The position numbers and the translations under genes were made by a program. Source: Orientallactaga sibirica (lineage: Eukaryota; Chordata; Mammalia; Rodentia; Dipodidae). Taken from it: a DNA stretch of 64,000 nucleotides. Position 1 is the first letter of the stretch. Each line of letters starts with the position of its first letter. Shown here piece by piece: positions 50,663 to 60,469 of this stretch. The notes under the pieces are model-generated. The model saw only the letters and a program-made list of their open reading frames with translations. It searched no databases and was not told the DNA's origin. The DNA lies in contig JAEOAD010000026.1 of NCBI GenBank assembly GCA_036365145.1, positions 2,919,501 to 2,983,500 of the forward strand, given 5' to 3'.

Positions 50663-50816
50663 AGCCGGGTGTGGTGGCGCACGCCTTGAATCCCAGCACT
50701 TGGGAGGCAGACGTAGGAGGATTGCTGAGAGTTCAAGGCCACCCTGAGACTACATAGTTAATTCCAAGTCAACCTGGACCAGAGTGAGACCCTACCTCGA
50801 AAAACCAAAAAAAAAA
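50663..50816 (+). mobile_element. B1 SINE
   Basis: Near-consensus young B1. Perfect 13-bp duplication AAAGTGATGGGAG at 50650-50662 and 50817-50829. Confidence 0.93.
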
Positions 50817-50829
50817 AAAGTGATGGGAG

Positions 50830-51144
50830 GAGGCCAGTGTGGCCTAGGCCCACCCCCCTGTGTTGCTGTGTGAGCCAGGAGGAAGCTGGGTTTCAGCCAC
50901 TGTGAGTGGTGGGTCCAGGTCAGCAGGGTCCTCTCTGCCCCCTGGCTTCCTGCCTTTCTCCTTGACAAGCAAATGCCACCTTGGCAGCCAGGGGCCCGGC
51001 GTCATCGTGGGACCACAGTCCATCCTTGCATAAACCTCCCCTGCCGCATGCCAGTGAACTTGACATGAAATCTACAAGGGAAGGAGCAGAGTGCTTGGTG
51101 CCCAGGTTCCTAGACTGGTTTGCTTGACCATAGGGGGAAGAGAG
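50830..51144. other. single-copy sequence
   Basis: Nothing recognised. Confidence 0.4.
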
Positions 51145-51298
51145 CCTCGTCCCGTGCTTTGAAGGGAGTTTAGCAACATCCCTGGTCTCAAGTGCTGTAA
51201 TGCCAGGAGCCCCCTAACCCAGCCATAACAGGTAAAAAAAAATGGCATCAGGCATTGGCAAACTCAAAATCACCCCAGCTTTAAACCACTGGCCTGAA
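51145..51298 (-). mobile_element. MER20-like hAT DNA transposon
   Basis: Reverse-orientation landmarks: GAGTTTAGCAACATCCCTGG, CAGGCATTGGCAAACTC, AAAATCACCCCAGCTTTAAA and CCACTGGCC end. Confidence 0.7.
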
Positions 51299-51400
51299 GA
51301 AAGTTCTAGAAGCCACAAAGCATTTCAGAGAGAGTGAGGGAAGAAATGGCAATTGCTTGGTTTACCACATGTGAGGACTTAAGGCCAGGATGGTGCTGAT

Positions 51401-51401
<1 letters not shown>

Positions 51402-51471
<70 letters not shown>
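51402..51471 (+). repeat. (GT)35 microsatellite
   Basis: Uninterrupted alternating GT for about 70 bp, able to adopt Z-DNA and expected to be length-variable. Confidence 0.96.
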
Positions 51472-51473
<2 letters not shown>

Positions 51474-51520
51474 GACAATTAAACACTCCTGGGGAAGAGC
51501 TGGCTTAACGACAGAGTGGC

Positions 51521-51869
51521 TGTCACAGTCAAGTTCGCATTGCTGGCAGAAATCACCCAACCAAGAGCAGCTTGTGGGGGAAAAGAGGTTTATTTTGGCT
51601 TACAGACTCGAGAGGAAGCTCCACAATGGCAAGGGGAAACGATGGCATGAGTACAGGGTGGACATCACCCCCTGGCCAACATAAGGTGGACAACAGGAAC
51701 AGGAGAGTGTGCCAAACACTGGCAAGGGGACACTGGCTATAATATCCATAAGCCCATCCCCACCAATACATTGCCTCCAGGAGATGTTAATCCCCAAATC
51801 TCCATCAGCTGGGAACCTAGCATTCAGAACACCTAAGTTTATGGGGGACACCTGACTCAAACCACCACA
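51521..51869 (-). mobile_element. MaLR-type solo LTR, complete
   Basis: Runs TGTCACAGTCAAG...ACCACCACA. Flanks GTGGC (51516-51520) and TTGGC (51870-51874) give a near-perfect 5-bp duplication. Very similar to 20879-21226. Confidence 0.85.
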
Positions 51870-52418
51870 TTGGCAACATGTGAGAGATAAATTTGCACAA
51901 GAGGAGCTCTGGATGGATGGGTGCCTTCCCTGTGCTGCAGAGAGAGGTCAGCATTTGGACCCTTCAGAGACATCAACCTTTGACCATTGTAGAGTTGCCT
52001 GGCTTCATTTTTTTCTCCCTTGCACTCATCTCTTCTCACAGGTCAGGGTTCAGCGGGGGAGGATCCTGCAGCAAGGCTTTCCTGAGACTCCCTGGGCATC
52101 TGTAACTTCCTCCTACCCCACATGTGGACAGCGTATCCTGCATCCGCAGCAGCTTAGCCCCTGGGTTCAGTTAGAGGGGCAACCCCATCCAAGGACAGAT
52201 GCCCCCATTTTTCTTCATGTGTGTGTGTGTGTGTGTGTACATGGATGTGCAGGAGGTGTGTCTACACACACGGGCAGATGGGTATGGAAGTCAGAGGACA
52301 ATCTCAGATGTCCTTTCTCAGGCACCATCCGCTTGTGTTCAGACAAGGCCTCTCGCTGTCATAGAGCCCAACAATTAGATTCATGCCGCTGCCTTCCCTG
52401 CACTGGGTTGGCAGGCCG
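51870..52418. other. single-copy sequence
   Basis: (GT)n at about 52218-52238. A 237-codon plus frame (51880-52593) runs into the LTR and is not credible as a gene. Confidence 0.4.
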
Positions 52419-52760
52419 TGGTGGGTTGGATATGGAGGGTCCCCCGTTGGTGGCTCCATTTGGGAGGTTTGTGGAATCTTTAGGAGGTGGGGCCTTGCTG
52501 GAGGAAGTGTGCCACTGGAGACAGGCCCGAAGGTGTTCTCATCCATCCCCTCTTGGTACTGGCACACTTGCTACTTCCTCCCTGTGGATGTGAACATGTG
52601 ATGCCAGCAGTCTGCTCCTGCCATGCTCTCTCCATGACAGACTTTTCCAGCCATGATAGGCCTCCCCTAAAACTGTAAGCCCAAAATAAACCATTTCCTT
52701 CTGTAAGCCTATTCTGGTCAGGGAATTTTGTCCCAGCAATGGCGTTTTCTGTAACCTATA
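52419..52760 (+). mobile_element. MaLR 5' LTR
   Basis: TGGTGGGTTGGATATG start, GGAGGTGGGGCCTTGCTGG and CCCAAAATAAACCATTTCC. It is followed directly by MaLR internal sequence. Confidence 0.72.
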
Positions 52761-53114
52761 TGGAAAATTGGTTCCAAGAAGTGAGCCTCTTGCTACAGTA
52801 AACCTGACTGTGAGGTTCCTAAGCTTTTGGAGCTGGTTTTTGGGAGAACTATCAAATGATTTGGAACTTTGCACCATGGAAGTCTTACAATGCTATAGGC
52901 AGAAATGAATGGGCTATCCTGGTGAGAGCTTGGCAGACCAGAGTGCAAAGAGACATACAGACAATGAAGGCTTGGCTGATAGGATCAGAAGAAAAAAATG
53001 ATTTTATTGGGAACTGAGCCTAGAGGCAGTTGGTATGATATTCTGGCAAAGAAAATGGTTGCATTCTGCCCATGTCCCAAAAACCTGAGCCAAGTTGAAT
53101 TTAAAAGTAATGGC

Positions 53115-53395
53115 TGGGCTGGAGAGATGGCTTAGCGGTCAAAGCGCCTGCCTGCTAAGCCTAAGAACCCGGTTCCAATCTCCAGGTCCCACGTTTAGCC
53201 AGATGCAAAGTGACGCAAAGGCACAATGCTGCACTTGACCACAAGGGGGCGCACACATCTGGATTTTATTCACAGCAGCTGAGAAACTTCTGGCGCGCCC
53301 ATCTCTATCTGTCTCCCACTCCCTCTTTCTCTGTGTCTGTCTCTCTCTGTGTTTCTCTCCCAAAAAAATAAAATAAATAAAATAAATTTTTAAGA
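53115..53395 (+). mobile_element. DIP SINE, long (L) subtype
   Basis: Full L copy. Target AAAAGTAATGGCT (to 53114) and AAAAGTAATGTCT (53396-53408). Confidence 0.9.
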
Positions 53396-53407
53396 AAAGT
53401 AATGTCT

Positions 53408-53561
53408 GCCAAACGTGGTGGCACATGCCTTTAATCCCAACAGTTGGGAGGCCAAGGTAGGAGGTGAGTTCAAGGTGAGTTCAAGGCCAGCCTGAGACTA
53501 CAGATGAATTCCAAATCAGCCTTGGACCATAGTGAGATCCTACCTCCAAAAAAAAAAAAAG
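53408..53561 (+). mobile_element. B1 SINE
   Basis: B1 with a duplicated GGTGAGTTCAA segment at about 53463-53484. Begins at the right target of the DIP. Confidence 0.87.
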
Positions 53562-53775
53562 TGGCCTGGGGGTGTATTTGGCAGAGTAGATTCCAAGGCA
53601 GAAAATCATCCAGTGTGTGGTTTTGTTTCTCTCGATCAGATGTACAATGAAAGAGAACAAAGTATAGAGTAGAAGAATATGAAAAAATTAAAGTTTGAGT
53701 CAGAAAGGAACATAAACAAGTTCAAGTCCCAGGCTGAGAGCAGTTGCTTCAGTTCAGTAAAGAGATTACCCCCAT

Positions 53776-53995
53776 TGGCTTAGCAGTTAAGCACTTGCTT
53801 GTGAAGCCTAAAGACCCCAGTTCTAGGCTCAATTCCCCAGTACCCACGTAATCCAGATGCACAAGGTGGCTCATGCACCTGGAGTTTGCTTGCAGTGGCT
53901 GGAGGCCCTGGCACACCCATTTTCTGTCTCTCTCTCACTGCCTCTTTCTCTGTCTGTCTGTTGATAATAAATAAAAATAAACAAAAAAAATTTTT
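53776..53995 (+). mobile_element. DIP SINE, B-box-insert subtype, slightly 5' truncated
   Basis: AGTTCTAGGCTCAATTCCCC holds the ~8-base insert. CTGTCTGTTGATAATAAAT end. Perfect duplication AGAGATTACCCCCAT at 53761-53775 and 53997-54011. Confidence 0.92.
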
Positions 53996-54177
53996 AAGAG
54001 ATTACCCCCATCAAGGATGGGCCAGCTGCTTTGCATTGGGACAGTGGGGGGGGTGGAGTCCCTGAGGACAAGACCCAATGAAGTGTCAAGCTAATGAGAA
54101 TGCTAATTCTTTTGAAAAGAAGGAGCCTGAAGGAGTTCCCTGCTCTCAGTGTCAGGCTTCATCCCCACCTGGTCACA

Positions 54178-54178
54178 A

Positions 54179-54257
<79 letters not shown>

Positions 54258-54315
54258 GGGGAGAGGAAGGAAGGAAGGAAGGAAGGAAGGAAGGAAGGAA
54301 GGAAGAAAGGAAGGA
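54178..54315 (+). repeat. (GAAA)n(GGAA)n compound microsatellite
   Basis: About 18 GAAA units then GAGAGAGGGGGAGA and about 12 GGAA units, purine-only for ~138 bp. Confidence 0.95.
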
Positions 54316-54671
54316 TGACTTGGCAGCATCATTCACAGGGTTCTGTTCTTGGATGCAAGAAAAATTCAGAAAATAGAGGAATATGGGTTGCACCAAGGTT
54401 CCAGGGAGCCACTGAGACTGGACAGTGTGAGACTCTATGATGCCATCATGTGAAGATGAGCTCTAGGTTACAATGGAGATCCCAGGATGTTGAGGATGCC
54501 AGGATCATGGGACATCTGCCTGGAAGAGCTACAGGCTGGAGTGGATCTGTCCATGGCCCAGGAGAGCAGCTACAGACATCAGTGTTGAAGGGGTAGAACC
54601 ACCCAAGGTTTGGGGGGACCAGATAATTTCATCATGGTTCCCAGATACCACATTTGCCCTGCTGGTTTTCT

Positions 54672-54933
54672 TTTTTATGATTTATTTTATTTTATTTTTA
54701 TTCATTTTTATTTATTACTTATACTTATTACTTATTACTTATATTTATTAATTTATGAGAGAGAGAGAGAGAAGAAAAAGAGAATGGGCATGCCAGGGCC
54801 TCTAGCCATTGCAAATGAACTCCAGATGTATGTGCACCTTGTGCATCTGGCTTATGTGGGACTTGGAGAATTGAACCTGGATCCTTAGGCTTCACAGGCA
54901 AGTGCCTTATCCACTAAGCCATCTCTCCAGCCC
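54672..54933 (-). mobile_element. DIP SINE
   Basis: Minus copy with an elaborated TTATTACTTATA tail. Left target CCTGCTGGTTTTC (54658-54670). Confidence 0.86.
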
Positions 54934-55153
54934 TTATTTTTATTTTTAGAAAGAGCAAGAGAGAGAGAATTGGCACACCAGGGCCTCAGCCACTAAAATC
55001 AAATTCCAGATGCTTGTGCCACCTACTGGGCATGTGCAATCTTGCATTTGCCTCATCTTTGTGCATCTGGCTTACATGGGATCTGGAGAGTCAGACATGA
55101 GTCCTTAGGTTTCACCGGCAAGCACTTTAACCACTAAGCCATTTCTCCAGCCC
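54934..55153 (-). mobile_element. DIP SINE, CACCTAGTGGGC-insert (V) subtype
   Basis: GCCACCTACTGGGCATGTGC and GAATTGGCACACC. Right target TCTGCTGGTTTTC (55154-55166) pairs with 54658-54670, enclosing both DIPs. Confidence 0.87.
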
Positions 55154-55247
55154 TCTGCTGGTTTTCAGTCTTGTATTGATCCAAGCTTTCCTCATTATGT
55201 CCCTGTTTCTCCCTTTTGGAATGGGAATGTTTGCTCTGTGCCATTTT

Positions 55248-55433
55248 AAAAATATCTTTATTTTTATTTATGAAAGAGAGAGAATGGGCATGCCAGGTCC
55301 TCCAGCCACTGCAAACCAACTCCAGACCCATGAGCTACTATGTGCATCTGGCTTACATAGGTACTGGGGAATCGAACTTGGATCCTTAGACTTTGCAGGC
55401 AAGCACTTTAACCACTGAGCCATCTCTCCAGCC
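55248..55433 (-). mobile_element. DIP SINE
   Basis: Target duplication TTGCTCTGTGCCATTTT / TTGCCTTGTGCCATTAT at 55231-55247 and 55434-55450, within MaLR internal sequence. Confidence 0.9.
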
Positions 55434-55507
55434 TTGCCTTGTGCCATTATATGTTGGGAGTGTATGACTTGTGTCTTGATTTTATAGGGTCCACAGTTAA
55501 GAGATTG

Positions 55508-55567
55508 AACTCAGGGCACTGAGCTTGTGCAACAAACACTTTACCAGCTAAGCTATACCCTCAGCCC
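55508..55567 (-). mobile_element. ID-like SINE remnant
   Basis: TTGAACTCAGGGCACTGAGC, then CACTTTACCAGCTAAGCTA and ACCCTCAGCCCC. It truncates the MaLR internal sequence. Confidence 0.6.
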
Positions 55568-55584
55568 CTAATTTTTGTTTCTTT

Positions 55585-55806
55585 TTTTTTAATTGTTTTT
55601 TTTTTTTTTAGAGAGAGAGAATTGGCACGGCAGGGCCTCAGCCACTGTAATCGAACTCCAGACGCTTGCGCCACCTAGTGGGCATGTGCAGCCTTGCGAT
55701 GGCTTCACCTTTGTGCATCTGGCTTACATGGATCTGGAGAAAGATGGAATATGGGTCCTTAGGCTTTGCAGGCAAGTGCCTTAAGCACCAAGCCATCTCT
55801 CCAGCC
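55585..55806 (-). mobile_element. DIP SINE, CACCTAGTGGGC-insert (V) subtype
   Basis: Best V copy (GCGCCACCTAGTGGGCATGT). Perfect 17-bp duplication CTAATTTTTGTTTCTTT at 55568-55584 and 55807-55823. Confidence 0.93.
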
Positions 55807-55824
55807 CTAATTTTTGTTTCTTTA

Positions 55825-55935
55825 AGGCTAAAAAAGCAAAGATTACTATCCTAACTTTACAAAATGAGAAACTGAGGCTTTGGGAGTTGGAATTTGCTCA
55901 AGGTCACATAGCAATTTGGAGGCAAAACCAGCCAC
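55825..55935 (-). mobile_element. MIR SINE
   Basis: CAAAATGAGAAACTGAGGCT, then TGCTCAAGGTCACATAGCAA, a clear reverse MIR core. Confidence 0.78.
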
Positions 55936-56803
55936 AGAAGCCAGGTGTCATGACACCCTGGATCTCTTCCACTCCCAAGCACCTCCTCATGACCATTCTT
56001 TCACATGTCTGGACCTGGGCTGACCTCTGGTGGAGAGAGATTGCCCACTGACTCGAGTCTCTCAAAGTGCATTGCAAACCACCCAGGTTTGTTCCCACGT
56101 GTTACACCTATCCACCTGAGAACACAGGTAATGGAATTTAGATAGATTTCCCACCCTGGACTTAGTCTGTAGCTGTCGGATGTATCTGTCTCCCTCCCTC
56201 AATGACTCATCGACTCCCATGTACGCGCATAAATCACACTGCGCCCTCTCCTCATCACGACACCGAGTTCCAACGTGCCTCATGAAGGGTGCAGGGATGT
56301 GGGAGGAGGGTGGAAAGGTAAAGGAGGGCTTGAATGCTAATGAGCCAGCCCTGGTTAATCACCATGTTATAAAGACATGGGGCAGGGTGGCACCCATGCC
56401 ACCAGCTCTTTGTGCTGATGAGCTGGTAAGGGGCACATGGGCATAAAAAGGGGGGGCTTAAAGTTTTCTGAATCCACCAGGAATTACAAAGGAGGCTAAC
56501 AGCTAGGGAGCAGCCAGAGCTGAGGACAATTAGCAGGTAATTACTCTCCTAGCTGCAACAGTAGAAGTCATTTTCCTCTGAACAAGCTTGACCTGTATGT
56601 GGGCCCTGCAGCCCCTGCATGTCTGCACAGGCTTGGGGGTCAGCTTACATACACACTTGTCCCCTTAGCACCTGCTATGCGACCCTTGTGACCCCTGAAG
56701 CCCCTGGGCTTCTGCACAGACTTGGGTACCTGAGGGTCAGCTCACACATGCACTTTTCAGTTCTGTTCATGTGGCGTATGCCTGGAACCAAAAGCCCACC
56801 TCA
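55936..56803. other. single-copy sequence, conserved-element-like
   Basis: 56310-56580 carries CTTGAATGCTAATGAGCC, GGTTAATCACCATGTTATAA and AGGTAATTACTCTCCTAGC, with homeodomain-like TAAT cores. 56617-56690 and 56690-56760 contain loosely repeated CCTGCATGTCTGCAC / CTGGGCTTCTGCACAG text. Confidence 0.4.
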
Positions 56804-56991
56804 GGCTGGACAGATGGCTTAGCAGTTAAGGCATTCGCCTGCAAAGCCAGAGGATCCCAGTTCAACACTCCAGGATCCACGTAAGCTAGATGCACAAGGG
56901 GTGCATGCATCTGGAGTTTGTTTGCAGTGGCTGGAGGCCCTGGCGTGCCCGTTCTCTCTCTCTCTCTCTCTCTCTCCCTCTTTCTCTCAAA

Positions 56992-57026
<35 letters not shown>

Positions 57027-57040
57027 AATATATTATTTTT
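56804..57040 (+). mobile_element. DIP SINE
   Basis: Standard copy with long (AAAT)n (56990-57030). Flanks AAAGCCCACCTC / AAATCCTACCTC. Confidence 0.88.
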
Positions 57041-57124
57041 AAAATCCTACCTCCATCTGTGTGGCCATGGTACATTGAACAGTACCATAACAATGTCACC
57101 AGCTGGGCATCTGCTGGTCCTCTT

Positions 57125-57134
57125 TTTAAAATAT

Positions 57135-57177
<43 letters not shown>

Positions 57178-57364
57178 TTTGAGAGAGGGGGCAGATAGAG
57201 AGAGAGAAAGAGAAAATGGGCAGACCAGGGCCTCCAGCCACTGCAAAGGAACTCCAGATGCATGCACCACCCTGGGCATATGGCTTCTGGGTACTGAGTT
57301 GTTGAACCTGGGTCCTTAAGCTTCACAGGCAAGCACCTTAATCACCAAGCCATCTCTCCAGCCC
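57125..57364 (-). mobile_element. DIP SINE with (ATTT)n
   Basis: Tail is ~50 bp of ATTT (57131-57180). Target duplication TCTGCTGGTCCTCTT / TCTGCTTGTCCTCTT at 57110-57124 and 57365-57379. Confidence 0.9.
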
Positions 57365-57485
57365 TCTGCTTGTCCTCTTGATGTGACAGTGAGTCATGTA
57401 ACATGTGGCTCAGCCACCTCTTGCTCTCAGCACGTAAACTGAGCCATGCTTTCTACTAAATTTACCAATGTCAGGATCCCAGGGC

Positions 57486-57770
57486 CAGGTGGAGTAGTGC
57501 CCCCACTGAAATGCTTGGTCCCAGTAGTTCAGGTTTCACAATTCTTTTTTTCAGATTTTGGAAAGTTTCCGTACATATAAAATGAAAGATGAAACCCCAG
57601 TCTGAAAACGGGATTCATGTATGTTTCATAACCATACCTCCCACGCACAGCCTGAAGGTAACTTCATACAATATTTTTAATTACTTTGTGCAAGGAACCA
57701 AGTTTCACGGTGTGGGATTTTCCACTAGCGGTGTCGCATTTGTGGTGAAGAAGTTTCTGATTGGGAACAG
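57486..57770 (+). mobile_element. Tigger7-like DNA transposon fossil
   Basis: Ordered landmarks of the non-autonomous pogo-type Tigger7: AAATGCTTGGTCCCAGTAGT, TCAGATTTTGGAAAGTTTCC, ATTCATGTATGTTTCATAAC, CACAGCCTGAAGGTAACTTC and ATACAATATTTTTAATTACT. The inverted ends are eroded. Confidence 0.78.
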
Positions 57771-58140
57771 TGCGGATTGAAACGCCAATTCTCACCAGCC
57801 ATGCTGCAGGTAGACACAGGATGTCTGAAATAAATATTTATGAGAGGCCCCCTGTGGGTCAGGTCTGTGGACCCGGAACTGGTGCCGGGAGATGGCGATG
57901 GACAAAGCAGACCGTGACCTCTGCCTTCGACACAATCACTCCTGGGGAGACAGGAAGGAGCCGACGCTGACGGGACGCTCAAGGCATTGATTGATGTCTT
58001 TGGCGGTGTTGTGAGTTAAGAGACAGAGAACCAACCCAGGAGGAAACAAGGCTTATGCGAAGGGGTGGAGATGCCAATACTCCTCGACATAAGATGTGGA
58101 GACATGATGAGAACTCTGTTGTCCACTGTACCACCTTCAC
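57771..58140. other. single-copy sequence
   Basis: Nothing recognised. Confidence 0.4.
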
Positions 58141-58154
58141 TCAAAATTCCCTTG

Positions 58155-58376
58155 AGGGCTGGAGAGATAGCTTAGCGGTTAAGCGCTTGCCTGTGAAGTC
58201 TAAGGACTCCAGTTTGAGGCTCATTTCCCAGGACCCACGTAAGCCAGATGCACAAGGTGGCACATGCATCCGGAGTTCGTTTGCAGTGGCTGGAGGCCCT
58301 GGTGTGCCCATTCTCTTCCCCCTCCCCACCTCTTTCTCTCTCTGTCTGTTGCTAATAAATAAACAAAAAGAAATTA
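58155..58376 (+). mobile_element. DIP SINE, B-box-insert subtype
   Basis: AGTTTGAGGCTCATTTCCC insert and CTGTCTGTTGCTAATAAATA end, as in the copy at 53776. Confidence 0.88.
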
Positions 58377-58389
58377 AAACTCACTTGAA

Positions 58390-58525
58390 GCCAGGCATGG
58401 TGGCACACACCTCTAATCCCAGCACTCCAGAGGCAGAGGTAGGAGGATTGCCATGAATTTTGAGGCCACCCTGAGACTACATCATGACTTCCAGTTCAGC
58501 CTGGGCTAGAGCGAGACCTTACCTC
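58390..58525 (+). mobile_element. B1 SINE
   Basis: Complete B1 whose tail is (AAAAT)n. Preceded by AAACTCACTTGAA. Confidence 0.88.
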
Positions 58526-58606
58526 AAAAATAAAATAAAATAAAATAAAATAAAATAAAATAAAATAAAATAAAATAAAATAAAATAAAATAAAATAAAA
58601 TAAAAA
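58526..58606 (+). repeat. (AAAAT)n microsatellite
   Basis: About 16 AAAAT units grown from the B1 tail. Confidence 0.95.
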
Positions 58607-58614
58607 TCTCTTGA

Positions 58615-58811
58615 GGGCTGGAGAGATGGCTTAGCAGATAAGGCGCTTGCCTGCAAAGCCTAAGAACTCCTGTTCAAATCCTTCAGATCTCATGTAAACC
58701 AGAGGCAACAGTGATGCAAGCATGCAATGCCACGTTTGCCCACAAGGAGGTGCATGTGTCTGGAGTTCATTCACAGTGGCCGAAAGGCCCTGGAGCACCC
58801 CTTCTCTCTCT

Positions 58812-58842
<31 letters not shown>

Positions 58843-58850
58843 AAGAAAAT
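58615..58850 (+). mobile_element. DIP SINE, L-like subtype
   Basis: GTGATGCAAGCATGCAATGC and CACGTTTGCCCACAAGG insert. Preceded by ATCTCTTGAG and followed by AATCGCTTGATA. Confidence 0.86.
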
Positions 58851-58903
58851 TTTTTTCAATCGCTTGATACAGGAAACACAGATGTTGTATACATATTTTC
58901 TAT

Positions 58904-59228
58904 TGTAGTTTCCTTCTTGTTGCTGGGGAAAAGTGCCTGACCAAAAGCAGCTGATGGAAAGTTTGGCTTAGAGTCTCCATGGTGAGCTCCATGATGGCAG
59001 GGAGCGTGTCATGAGCAGAGGCTGGACATCACTTCTGCCACAGCAGGTGGAAAACAGCAGTGAGATAATGAGCAGAACTCTAGCCAAGGGGAACCGCCAA
59101 CACACCCCTCAGCTTATCCCCAAGAACACATCTCCTCCAGCAAGGCTCTAATCCCAAAATTTCCAGCAGCTGGGAACCAAGCATTCAGGGCACTGGGGGG
59201 CAGGAGACACCTGATTCACATCACCACA
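58904..59228 (-). mobile_element. MaLR-type LTR
   Basis: Runs TGTAGTTTCCTTC...CATCACCACA with TTGCTGGGGAAAAGTGCCTG and CAGCAGCTGGGAACCAAGCA. No clear 5-bp duplication. Confidence 0.72.
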
Positions 59229-59327
59229 ATAGACCACGGGATGTTTGTCCTCAGGGCCTCGTGGCTCATGGGAAGCCCCATCTCCAGAATGTGTGGCTGG
59301 CCCAGAAATATCAAAGTTCTAAATTCA

Positions 59328-59485
59328 GCCGGGCGTGGTGGCGCACGCCTTTAATCCCAGCACTCGGGAGGCAGAGGTAGGAGGATCGCCGAGAGTTCGA
59401 GGCCACCCTGAGACTACATAGTTAATTCCAGGTCAGCCTGGACCAGAGTGAGACCCTACCTCGCAAAACCAAAAAAAAAAAAAAA
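59328..59485 (+). mobile_element. B1 SINE, young
   Basis: Near-consensus. Perfect 16-bp duplication CAAAGTTCTAAATTCA at 59312-59327 and 59486-59501. Confidence 0.94.
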
Positions 59486-59501
59486 CAAAGTTCTAAATTC
59501 A

Positions 59502-60107
59502 ACACATAGTCCCTTTCACTCCCCTTCAAAGTGCAAACCCCCGAGAGGAGCCACCCTTGTCAGTCAAGGGCCATCTGTATTAGAGAGGGAGACAGCAGGG
59601 ACGCCTTGATGGATGGGACTCGGACCTGACATCTCTGGGTCATTGCGTGCCAGGCAGTGAGACATAAAGATGCGGGAGCCTGCCTGACAGGTCCCAGAAC
59701 GTTTTAGAGGAAGGAATGAGGTTCACAAAGCAATGAACTGAAGAGCGTAGCTTGGGAAGTCTCAGGAGATAGATGAGGAGGCCCAGGGCAGAGGCAGGCC
59801 TTCATGACACTGCGAAAGGGAGTGGGTGTCTGACAGGCTTGCCCCCCCTCCACGCGTTTGTGGTGGAAACAGGCCCTCCAGCTGCTTGGAATGATGTCAA
59901 CACAGCCTTATAGAACTTCCCTATGCAAATGCGGCGGATGGAACCCCTTAGGGCTTCAATGCCCTGCCTTGGGCATTTCCTTTGCTTTATCTGTGAGCTC
60001 CCAGAATGGAAAAAGACTCCCTAAGTTATTTCAGAGATGAGCTGAGACCCCAGAGCTCGTCATTTCTCACGCATAGATAACTTACACACACCATTGTGCA
60101 GTCGGGG
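59502..60107. other. single-copy sequence
   Basis: Purine-rich text at 59690-59830 has an old-repeat look that I cannot assign. No gene recognised. Confidence 0.38.
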
Positions 60108-60469
60108 TGTAGCAGACAGCTTCAGGTTTGCTGAGATGAACTTCCAGACCAGGCACAGTTATGGAGGAAGGGATATTATTTATTAAAGCTCACAGATCCA
60201 GGGGAAGTTCCATAATGGCAAGAGACAGAAAAAAATCCAACCAGCCACCACAGCACACAGAGCAAAACTACAGCCAAAAGTTACACAGCACACTTCAGGA
60301 ACTCCTGCTAGACACACTTTGCATATCTTTACAATGGAATCTCAAACCCACCACCAACACCTTAAGACTGGCCCCCAGTGACATTGCCTCTAGCAAGGTG
60401 ATTGCAGATGCAAACTATAACTAAATAAAATACTGAATATATTGGGGGACATATATTCAAACTACCACA
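60108..60469 (-). mobile_element. MaLR-type solo LTR
   Basis: Runs TGTAGCAGACAGC...AACTACCACA with GATATTATTTATTAAAGCTC. Flanks CGGGG / CAGGG. Same subfamily as 2066-2968. Confidence 0.78.

Larger units (their letters stand above)
52761..55507 (+). mobile_element. MaLR internal region, non-coding, with nested SINEs
   Basis: Starts ATGGAAAATTGGTTCCAAG and includes GATTTGGAACTTTGCACC. It ends in the block CCTTTTGGAATGGGAATG, TGTGCCATTATATG and GTGACTTGTGTCTTGAT-like text typical of the 3' end of MaLR internal sequence. Six SINEs interrupt it. No gag, pol or env frame is recognised and the 3' LTR is missing. Confidence 0.62.

Noticed and set aside
51880..52593. 237-codon plus frame
   Set aside because: It runs through a (GT)n tract and into an LTR, so it is not a coding gene.
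54103..54440. Lysine/glutamate-rich or serine/phenylalanine-rich frames over the purine tract
   Set aside because: They are translations of (GAAA)n and (GGAA)n.
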